A stretch of 26,001 nucleotides of DNA from CAYSYM01 sp964435115 (lineage in GTDB: Bacteria; Chloroflexota; UBA6077; CF-72): assembly GCA_964435115.1 (NCBI GenBank), contig CAYSYM010000053.1:1-26001 (forward strand), in the 5' to 3' direction. This document shows, in pieces, positions 1 through 6,484 of this stretch (within the stretch, counting starts at the first letter, position 1; every line of letters begins with the position of its first letter). The notes under the pieces were generated by a model. It worked only from the letters and a program-made list of their open reading frames with translations. It was not told the origin of the DNA and did not search any database. A program made the translations under genes and the position numbers.

Positions 1-1658
1 TCTTCATCGACGAAATCCACACCATGGTCGGCGCCGGCAAGGCCGAGGGCGCCATGGATGCGGGCAATATGCTGAAGCCGGCGCTGGCGCGCGGCGAGCT
101 GCGCCTGATCGGGGCGACCACGAGCGACGACTACCGCGAGGGGATCGAGAAGGACGCCGCGCTGGAGCGCCGCTTCGCGCCGGTCTACGTGGACGAGCCG
201 TCCGAGGACGAGGCCTTGCAGATCCTGCACGGGCTGAAGGCACGCTACGAGCAGCACCACACGCTGGCCATCAGCGATGAGGCGATCGAGGCCGCGGTGC
301 GCCTGAGCCAGCGCTACCTCCAGGGCCGCAGCCTGCCGGACAAGGCGATTGACCTGATGGACGAGGCGGCGGCGAAGGTGCGGCTGCGCACGGCCGTGGC
401 CCAGCAGGACAGCCCGGCGGCCGAGATCAAGCGCCGGCGCGCCGAGGAGGACGAGGCCTGGCAGAACCGCGACTACGAGCGGGCGGCCCGGGCTAAGGCC
501 GACCGGCTCAAGCTCGAAGAGGAGCACCCAGAAGCCGTCGCCGAGATCGAGGGCAGGCCCTCAGCCACGGTCACCGGCCAGGACGTCGCGACCGTGGTGG
601 CCACCTGGACGGGGGTCCCGGTCAAGAGCCTGTACGCCGAGGAGAAAGAGAAGCTGCTCAAGCTGGAAGAGGCGCTCCACGCCCGCGTGGTCGACCAGGA
701 CGAGGCTGTGGTGGCGGTGGCGGATGCCATTCGCCGCTCGCGCTCGGGCCTGTCCGACCCGCGCCGGCCGATCGGCTCGTTCCTGTTCCTGGGCCCCACC
801 GGCGTCGGTAAGACCGAGCTGGCCAAGACGCTGGCCGACTTCCTGTTCGACGACGAGGATGCGCTCCTGCGCATCGACATGTCGGAGTACATGGAGCCGC
901 ACACCGTCAGCCGCCTGTTCGGCTCGCCGCCCGGCTACGTCGGCTTCGACCAGGGCGGCCAGCTCACCGAGGCGGTCCGCCGCCGGCCCTACCAGGTGAT
1001 CCTCTTCGACGAGGTCGAGAAGGCGCACCCGGAGGTGTTCAACGCCCTGCTCCAGATCCTGGACGACGGGCGCCTGACTGACGGCCACGGCCGCACGGTC
1101 GACTTCCGCAACACGGTCATCATCATGACGTCGAACGTCGGCTCGACCCGCGCGTACGAGAAGCGGCGTGACAGCCTGGGCTTCGAGACGGGCACGGTGG
1201 CGACACGGGTCCGCGAGGATGAGCAGCTCAAGCGGCGGCTGCTGGAGTCGTTGAAGCAGACGTTCCGGCCAGAGTTCCTGAACCGGATCGATGAGATCAT
1301 CGTGTTCCAGCGCCTGCGGCGCGAGAGCCTGTTCAAGGTGGTCGACCGGATGCTGCGCGACCTGCGGGGCCGGCTCGAGGAGCGCGGGCTGGCGCTCGAG
1401 CTCACCCAGGCCGCCAAGGAGTGGCTGGTGCGCCACGGGTACGACGAGGCGTTCGGCGCCCGGCCGCTGAAGCGGCTCATCCAGAAGGAGGTGGAGAACG
1501 AGCTGGCGCGGCGCGTGCTGGCCGGCGAGTTCGCCGAGGGCGACCGCGTCCGGATCGATGTGGCGGAGGACGGCGGGAGTGAGACGCTGCGCTTCGCGCT
1601 ACTGGCCGGCGAGGCGATGCCCTCCGCCGAGCCTGCCGTGGTCCCCCAGGCCGCCTGA
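1..1658 (+). CDS. clpC: ATP-dependent unfoldase ClpC, C-terminal part (5' end outside window)
   Basis: Hsp100 AAA+ unfoldase that threads substrates into ClpP. The reading frame is open from base 3, entering at the Walker B of the first ATPase domain (FIDEIHTMVG), so about a third of the protein lies upstream. A short middle domain around 445-530 resembles a UVR-type motif (QNRDYERAARAK); this and the lack of a long ClpB coiled coil favour ClpC. The second ATPase domain has Walker A GPTGVGKT (792-815), Walker B ILFDEVEK (about 999-1022), sensor 1 TSNVGS, arginine finger FRPEFLNRIDE and sensor 2 GARPLKR. A SLGF tripeptide loop at about 1173-1184 sits where ClpA/ClpC/ClpX carry the ClpP-docking loop. 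The tail after sensor 2 ends in an Ala/Pro-rich stretch. Identity as a Clp ATPase is certain; ClpC rather than ClpB is likely. Confidence 0.93.
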   Translation, partial: FIDEIHTMVGAGKAEGAMDAGNMLKPALARGELRLIGATTSDDYREGIEKDAALERRFAPVYVDEPSEDEALQILHGLKARYEQHHTLAISDEAIEAAVRLSQRYLQGRSLPDKAIDLMDEAAAKVRLRTAVAQQDSPAAEIKRRRAEEDEAWQNRDYERAARAKADRLKLEEEHPEAVAEIEGRPSATVTGQDVATVVATWTGVPVKSLYAEEKEKLLKLEEALHARVVDQDEAVVAVADAIRRSRSGLSDPRRPIGSFLFLGPTGVGKTELAKTLADFLFDDEDALLRIDMSEYMEPHTVSRLFGSPPGYVGFDQGGQLTEAVRRRPYQVILFDEVEKAHPEVFNALLQILDDGRLTDGHGRTVDFRNTVIIMTSNVGSTRAYEKRRDSLGFETGTVATRVREDEQLKRRLLESLKQTFRPEFLNRIDEIIVFQRLRRESLFKVVDRMLRDLRGRLEERGLALELTQAAKEWLVRHGYDEAFGARPLKRLIQKEVENELARRVLAGEFAEGDRVRIDVAEDGGSETLRFALLAGEAMPSAEPAVVPQAA

Positions 1659-1674
1659 CCGCAGCCAGGGGGTA

Positions 1675-1722
1675 CACCCGCCACCGGGGTGCTCCAGACG
1701 AACCACCCCGGTGGCGGGTGTC
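1675..1722. terminator. Perfect 18-bp hairpin between convergent clpC and usp
   Basis: Bases 1675-1692 (ACACCCGCCACCGGGGTG) are the exact reverse complement of 1705-1722, with a 12-base loop. The hairpin lies between the stop of the clp gene (1658) and the stop of the convergent stress-protein gene (1758), so it can serve both directions. There is no clear T-tract on either side, as is common in very GC-rich genomes. Confidence 0.8.
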
Positions 1723-1755
1723 TGCTCTCCATCGCGGGCAGGGCGGTCTTCGGCG

Positions 1756-2709
1756 CTACGTGGCTAGGTGGGCTTGCCCGATAGTCTGGGTGGGGGCGCG
1801 CGGCGCCTCCTCGGCGGAGGGGGCCGGCGGCCGTACCAGGAGCAGGGGTGCGCGCCCCTGCCGCACCACCCCGCCAGCCACGCTGCCCAGGAGCAAGCGG
1901 TCGAGCCCGGAGCGGCCGTGGGTCGCCATCACCACCAGGGCCGCGCTGGTTTCCTCCGCCGCCATGGTGATCTCGTCGACGGCGTTCCCTTCGCGCAGGC
2001 TCGTGCGCACCTGCACGCCGGGCGCGTCCGTCGCCAGGCGCGTGGCCAGGTCTCGCAGGTGCTCCTCGGCGGTGGCGCGGGCGGCGGCGTGGTCATACGG
2101 CGGGGCGACGGCGAAGCTGTTCGGGTCGTCACCCGGGACGGCGCCGGGCAGCACCTCGGTGAGGACCAGGTTGCCGCCGAGCTGCTGGGCCAGGCGGCTG
2201 GCGACGGGCAGCGCCGCCTCGGCGAACCGCGAGCCGTCCAGCGGCACCAGGATGGCGGGCTGCTGGACGAGCCGAGCCGCGTCCGCCGCCGCGTGCCAGG
2301 CGCGCACGAGCAGCACCGGGACCGGGCTCCGCTGGATGACGCCCTCGGCCACGCTGCCGTACACCCACCGGCCGAGGCCGGAGCGGCCGTGCGTGGCCAT
2401 AGCGATCAGGTCCGCCTCTCTGAGCGACGTCTCCTCGAGGATGGCGGTCACCGGGTCCCCGTAGAAGACGCCCGTCTGGGCCGCCACGCCGGGCGGGATC
2501 TGGGCCACTACCTGAGTGAGATACCCTTCGGCGTCCTCGACCACCTCGACCTCCGCCTCGCCGGCATCGGTGCCGGGCAGCGTGCGCGCCAGCGCCGCGC
2601 GCGTCAGGAACAGGTGCGCGCCGGTGGCGCGGGCGAGCGTCACGGCGTACGGGAGGGCGCGCTCAGCCAGCGCCGACCCGTCCAGGGGAACCAGGATGGT
2701 CTTCAACAT
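1756..2709 (-). CDS. Tandem universal stress protein (two UspA domains)
   Basis: Cytoplasmic nucleotide-binding stress protein of 317 residues with two UspA domains, about 1-137 and 150-294. Each domain opens with ILVPLDGS and ends with the ATP-binding signature G-2x-G-9x-G-S/T: THGRSGLGRWVYGS from residue 106 and THGRSGLDRLLLGS from residue 263. Both copies look intact, so both may bind ATP. The last 20 or so residues are a Pro/Ala-rich tail outside the fold. The ATG at 2709 follows a good GGAGGAG ribosome site. The gene is convergent with clpC and divergent from the phosphofructokinase gene. The family is linked to survival under stress, but the specific role here is not visible from sequence. 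Confidence 0.93.
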   Translation of the reverse strand: MLKTILVPLDGSALAERALPYAVTLARATGAHLFLTRAALARTLPGTDAGEAEVEVVEDAEGYLTQVVAQIPPGVAAQTGVFYGDPVTAILEETSLREADLIAMATHGRSGLGRWVYGSVAEGVIQRSPVPVLLVRAWHAAADAARLVQQPAILVPLDGSRFAEAALPVASRLAQQLGGNLVLTEVLPGAVPGDDPNSFAVAPPYDHAAARATAEEHLRDLATRLATDAPGVQVRTSLREGNAVDEITMAAEETSAALVVMATHGRSGLDRLLLGSVAGGVVRQGRAPLLLVRPPAPSAEEAPRAPTQTIGQAHLAT

Positions 2710-2974
2710 GCGTCGTTCTCCTCCGCCAGCATGCGGGCGCCCGGCCGGGGGCAGCCAGGTACGGTTGGGTAGTCCTGGTCGCTCCCCCGGGGTAGGGCGG
2801 GGCTCCGCGCCGGCGCGAGGCCCGCAGCGGCGATACTACAGGTGCGGGTGGGCGGCGCCGGGCCGGCGCGTGGGGGCACGACTCCCGCCGCCACTCACCC
2901 CACTCCACCCCGAATAGACCGGCGCGACGGGTCGGCTGTCGGCTGGCCCCGGGGCCCGGCATGAAGGACAGCGT

Positions 2975-4138
2975 ATGCGGCTCGGAATCCTGACCGGCGG
3001 CGGCGACGTGCCGGGACTCAACCCCTGCATCAAGACGCTCGTCTACAGCGCCATCGACGAGGGGTGGGACGTGCTCGGCATCCGCCGCGGCTGGGCCGGC
3101 CTGCTCGAGCTGAACCCCGACGACCCGGCCAGCCGCGAGCGGTGCGTCCTGCCGCTCGACACGCACAACACCCGCACCATCGACCGGACCGGCGGCACAT
3201 TCCTGCACACCAGCCGCACTCACCCCGGGCGCGTCCGCCCGCGCGAGGTCCCCGAGTTCCTGCGCGCGCGCGCGCTCACCCCGGCCCAGGCTGACGGCGC
3301 CTACCTCGACTGCACCCCCCACGTCCTGAAGGTTGTCGAGCACCTGGGCCTCGACGTGCTCGTGCCGATTGGCGGCGACGACACGCTCTCCTACGGCGAA
3401 CGGCTCTACCGCGAGGGGGTCCACGTCGTCGCCGTGCCGAAGACGATGGACAACGATGTCTTCGGCACTGACTACTGCATCGGCTTCTCGACGGCGGTCA
3501 CGCGCAGCGTCCAGTTCATCCACCAGCTCCGCACCTCCGCGGGCTCGCACGAGCGGCTGGCGGTGGTCGAGCTGTTCGGCCGGAACTGCGGCGAAACCTC
3601 GCTGCTGGCCTCCTACCTGGCCGGGGTCGACCGGTCCATCATCAGCGAGGTGCCGTTCGACCCCCAGAAGCTGGCGGCCCTGCTCATGCACGACAAGCGC
3701 GAGAACCCGAGCAACTACGCCATCGTCACGATCAGCGAGGGCGCCCACATGGTCGGGGGCGTGCCCGTCGAGTACGGTGAGGAGGACGCCTACGGCCACA
3801 AGAAGCTGGGCGGGATCGGCGTCATCACCGGCGACGCGCTCAAGAAGATCACCGGCCAGGACATCCTCTATCAGCAGCTCGGCTACCTCATGCGCTCGGG
3901 CGCCCCGGACAGCCTGGACCTGATGGTGGCGGTGAACTACGCCAACATGGCCGTCAAGCTCGCCAGGCGCGGCGCCAGCAACCGCATGGTCGCGCTGCGC
4001 AACGGGACCTACACGAGCGTCCCGATCAGCACCATCATGCAAGGTATCAAGCGCGTCGACGTGGACGAGCTGTACGACGTGGAAGCGTACCGGCCGAAGG
4101 TCCGCCACGTCGAAGGTAAGCCGATGTTCCTCTACTGA
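2975..4138 (+). CDS. 6-phosphofructokinase, probably pyrophosphate-dependent
   Basis: Phosphofructokinase-family enzyme (387 residues) phosphorylating fructose 6-phosphate in glycolysis. The N-terminus has the phosphoryl-donor loop LTGGGD (residues 6-11). The donor site reads GGDDT (133-137) where ATP enzymes have GGDGS, and PKTMDND (155-161) where E. coli PfkA has PGTIDND. An Asp in place of the Gly and a Lys in the PKT motif are the accepted markers of pyrophosphate use in this family, so a reversible PPi-dependent enzyme is likely. Substrate-binding FGRNCG (201-206) and SEGAH (254-258) are present; the usual QRGG segment reads MRSGAP (306-311). ATG 2975 follows AAGGACAG. The gene is alone on its strand, divergent from usp and convergent with the respiratory operon. 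ATP use cannot be excluded from sequence alone. Confidence 0.9.
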   Translation: MRLGILTGGGDVPGLNPCIKTLVYSAIDEGWDVLGIRRGWAGLLELNPDDPASRERCVLPLDTHNTRTIDRTGGTFLHTSRTHPGRVRPREVPEFLRARALTPAQADGAYLDCTPHVLKVVEHLGLDVLVPIGGDDTLSYGERLYREGVHVVAVPKTMDNDVFGTDYCIGFSTAVTRSVQFIHQLRTSAGSHERLAVVELFGRNCGETSLLASYLAGVDRSIISEVPFDPQKLAALLMHDKRENPSNYAIVTISEGAHMVGGVPVEYGEEDAYGHKKLGGIGVITGDALKKITGQDILYQQLGYLMRSGAPDSLDLMVAVNYANMAVKLARRGASNRMVALRNGTYTSVPISTIMQGIKRVDVDELYDVEAYRPKVRHVEGKPMFLY

Positions 4139-4165
4139 CAGGGGCGGCCCGGTGCCACCCGCCAA

Positions 4166-4193
4166 CCTCTGGGCGACCGGAGGCGCCCAGGGG
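4166..4193. terminator. Hairpin between convergent phosphofructokinase and cytochrome b genes
   Basis: CCTCTGGGCG (4166-4175) pairs with CGCCCAGGGG (4184-4193) around an 8-base loop, giving ten pairs including one G-T. It fills most of the 60-bp gap between two convergent stops. There is no T-tract. Confidence 0.5.
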
Positions 4194-4198
4194 CCCGG

Positions 4199-5611
4199 TC
4201 AGCGGGGGCGCTGTTGTTCGAGGAAGGCGACGAGCGCTGCCAGCTCATCCGGTGTCAGGGTCGACCCGTAGGCGGGCATGTTGCGGCCGCCGGCGAGGAT
4301 GCGCCAGGTCAGCTCCCCGCCGCTCAGGCGGGCGCCGACGGTGGTCAGGTCGGGCCCTGGCTGGCCGCCCGTGCCCGCGATCGTGTGGCAGGAGAGGCAG
4401 CCCTTGCGCTCGAAGAGCTGAGCACCACGCGCCGCCTCCCCGGCCAGGGGCTGGGTGACCGACGGCGGCAGTGGCTGGGGGTCGAAGGTTGGCGACCACG
4501 GGGCCTGGGTGCCCAGGAAGACGAGCACGCCAATGGCCACGGTCGAGAGCCCCACCGTCGCGACTGCCCACGGGCGCTGGCCGGGGCTGCGCTCCCCGCC
4601 TGGGGCCAGGAAAGGGAGCGCCAGGAGGAGGGCGCCCACGAGCAGCGGGATGCCGACGATGAACCAGTCCTCCACTGCCCTCGGCAGCAGCGCCAGCAGC
4701 GCGAAGTACCACAGGAAGTACCAGTCGGGCCGCGGGTAGGCCTGGATAATCGTCGGGTCGGCCGGCGTCCCCAGCTCCGCCGGCCCGAGCACCACCGCCA
4801 GCGCCACGACCACCGAGCCAACGGCGAGGGCAAAGACCACGTCCTTCCAGGCCGCGTCCGGCCAGAACGGGACCCCGTGCTTGCGCAGCAGCTCCGCGTA
4901 GCGCTGCCGGTAGGTCGCCGGGTTGACGGCCTCGCCCGGCCGGGGCGGCTCGGAGATGCCGTGCCTGACCACCAGGTAGAGGTGGATGCCGATGAGCAGG
5001 AACATGCCGGCGGGGAGCAGGAAGACGTGCGTGGCGTAGAAGCGGGTCAGCGTGGCGCCGCCAACCGTCTGCCCGGCCACCAGCACCTGGGCCAGCCAGT
5101 CGCCGATCAGCGGCACCCGCCCCGCCTGGGAGGCGCCCACCACCACCGCCCAGTAGGCGTCCTGGTTCCAGCGTAGGAGCTGGCCGGTGAAGGCGGTCGC
5201 GAGCGTCAAGAGGAGTAGCAGGGCACCGGTCAGCCAGTTCAGCTCGCGCGGGAACTTGAAGGCGCCCATCAGGAAGGTGCGGGCGGCGTGGATGACAATG
5301 AGCACCACCATGGCCGATGCGCCCCAGTAGTGGATACCGCGCACCACCCGGCCCAGGACTGCCTCGTTGGTGATGAACTCCAAGCTGTCGTAGGCATGGT
5401 CTGGCGTGGGCACGTAGCTGAAGGCGAGCGCGACCCCGGTGATCACCTGGACGACGAACGCGACCAGCGTTGCGCTCCCGAAGACGTACCACCAGTTGGT
5501 CTTCGGGACCGGGTGCTCCAGGAGGGGGACGAGCGTGCTCGAGAGGCCGAGCCGATCGTCCAGCCAGGCACAGGCGTCCCTCCAGAAGCGCACGGCTCCC
5601 TCCACGCTCAC
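4199..5611 (-). CDS. Cytochrome b fused to a C-terminal cytochrome c domain (quinol:cytochrome c reductase)
   Basis: Membrane core of a bc-type quinol oxidoreductase, 470 residues. The N-terminal half is a cytochrome b6-like four-helix bundle with heme b ligands His94/His108 and His195/His210. The 15-residue step in the second pair is the b6 pattern; mitochondrial-type b has 14. The subunit IV-like part carries PDWY (295-298) in place of the usual PEWY quinol-site motif. The position aligning with b6 Cys35, which holds heme ci in b6f, appears to be Val43, so no heme ci is expected. After a last helix (about 347-367) comes a monoheme cytochrome c domain with CLSCH (405-409) and probable axial Met445 in NMPAYG. 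The GTG start at 5611 overlaps the Rieske stop by four bases (GTGA), implying coupled translation. This is the last gene of the operon, and its heme c takes the place of a separate c1 subunit. Confidence 0.93.
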   Translation of the reverse strand: MSVEGAVRFWRDACAWLDDRLGLSSTLVPLLEHPVPKTNWWYVFGSATLVAFVVQVITGVALAFSYVPTPDHAYDSLEFITNEAVLGRVVRGIHYWGASAMVVLIVIHAARTFLMGAFKFPRELNWLTGALLLLLTLATAFTGQLLRWNQDAYWAVVVGASQAGRVPLIGDWLAQVLVAGQTVGGATLTRFYATHVFLLPAGMFLLIGIHLYLVVRHGISEPPRPGEAVNPATYRQRYAELLRKHGVPFWPDAAWKDVVFALAVGSVVVALAVVLGPAELGTPADPTIIQAYPRPDWYFLWYFALLALLPRAVEDWFIVGIPLLVGALLLALPFLAPGGERSPGQRPWAVATVGLSTVAIGVLVFLGTQAPWSPTFDPQPLPPSVTQPLAGEAARGAQLFERKGCLSCHTIAGTGGQPGPDLTTVGARLSGGELTWRILAGGRNMPAYGSTLTPDELAALVAFLEQQRPR

Positions 5612-6195
5612 GCCACAGGCAGTGGCCGAGTGAGGACCTCCACGTCCCCGTTGGTAACACGGACCTGGTACTCGAACAGCCGCCGTGGCGGCGGACCGGC
5701 CGCGACGCGCCCGTCGGCGTAGTAGACGCCGCCGTGGCAGGGGCACAGGAACAGTTGCGCGTCCGGTCGCCAGTTGACCGGGCAGCCGAGGTGGGTGCAG
5801 TTGATGACGAAGGCCGTGAAGCTGCGCTCGCCCGTCCGCCGCAGCCACAGCGCCGTCCTCGCCGTCTGGCCCGCCCACGGGAGGGGTGAGGGCTCCTCGA
5901 TCGCCACCGCCACCGTCTCGCCGACCTGGTAGCTATCGACCGGGCCCAGGCTCCGCCACACCTGTGGGGCCGGGCTGATCAGGGGGCTCAGCAGGTAGGC
6001 CACGATCGGCACGCTCAGCACCGCCCCGGCCAGGCCGGCGAGCGCCAGGCTCACCCGGCTGAGGAACCGGCGCCGGCTGGCCACCTCCTCTGGCGTCCAC
6101 TCGTCGGACGCCAGGGCCCCGCTCGCCAGCTCTCTCCCCGAGACGTCCTGTCCCCTCGCCGCCCCTCCTGACCGCTCGCTTTCACTCATGCTCAC
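5608..6195 (-). CDS. Rieske iron-sulfur protein of the bc complex
   Basis: The 195-residue [2Fe-2S] subunit that passes electrons from quinol to cytochrome c. A twin-arginine signal/anchor (SRRRFL, residues 40-45, then a hydrophobic helix to about 72) precedes the Rieske fold. The cluster motifs are complete: CTHLGC (133-138) and CPCHGG (151-156), giving two Cys and two His ligands plus the disulfide pair. GTG 6195 is preferred because GGAGAG lies 7 bases upstream; an in-frame ATG at 6189 is possible but too far from it. The gene overlaps the end of the upstream small membrane gene by 14 bases and the start of cytochrome b by 4. The 40-residue N-terminus before the anchor is polar and likely disordered. 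Confidence 0.95.
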   Translation of the reverse strand: MSMSESERSGGAARGQDVSGRELASGALASDEWTPEEVASRRRFLSRVSLALAGLAGAVLSVPIVAYLLSPLISPAPQVWRSLGPVDSYQVGETVAVAIEEPSPLPWAGQTARTALWLRRTGERSFTAFVINCTHLGCPVNWRPDAQLFLCPCHGGVYYADGRVAAGPPPRRLFEYQVRVTNGDVEVLTRPLPVA

Positions 6196-6397
6196 GCCGC
6201 AGCTCTCCGATCCAGCCGCCCAGGGAGACGGCCACCAGGAGGGCGCCCAGGACGCTGAACGCGTAGCTCGTCAGCACGCCCAGTGCCAGCAGGGTGAGCC
6301 CGCCGGCTAGCACGAACGGCCAGACGCTGGAGGCTGGGAGGGGCGCCTCGCGGTCCCGCACCGCTCCTCCAGCCTGCCGCTCTTTCACTCGATCCAC
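6182..6397 (-). CDS. Small two-helix membrane protein, probable cytochrome oxidase subunit IV
   Basis: A 71-residue protein with a polar N-terminus and two predicted membrane helices (about 25-43 and 45-63), ending in a charged tail (GELRREHE). The GTG start at 6397 has a strong AAGGAGG site 5 bases upstream. It sits between the oxidase fusion gene (87 bp upstream) and the Rieske gene, which overlaps its end. Size, the WPF...GG entry into helix 1 and position match the small subunit IV-like proteins found in many bacterial caa3/aa3 operons. No catalytic residue is expected; the family role is assembly or stability. Assignment rests mostly on context. Confidence 0.75.
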   Translation of the reverse strand: MDRVKERQAGGAVRDREAPLPASSVWPFVLAGGLTLLALGVLTSYAFSVLGALLVAVSLGGWIGELRREHE

Positions 6398-6484
6398 CCG
6401 CTCCTCCTTCCGCTCAGCCAGACGGGCGCACTGGCGCGCTGCCAGGCGCCGGGCCGCGTCGACTCTCCATCCCGCGCCCGCGGC

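Noticed and set aside
561..1436. Long antisense frame within clpC
   Set aside because: High GC creates long open frames opposite real genes; it has no recognisable domain and clpC is fully conserved here.
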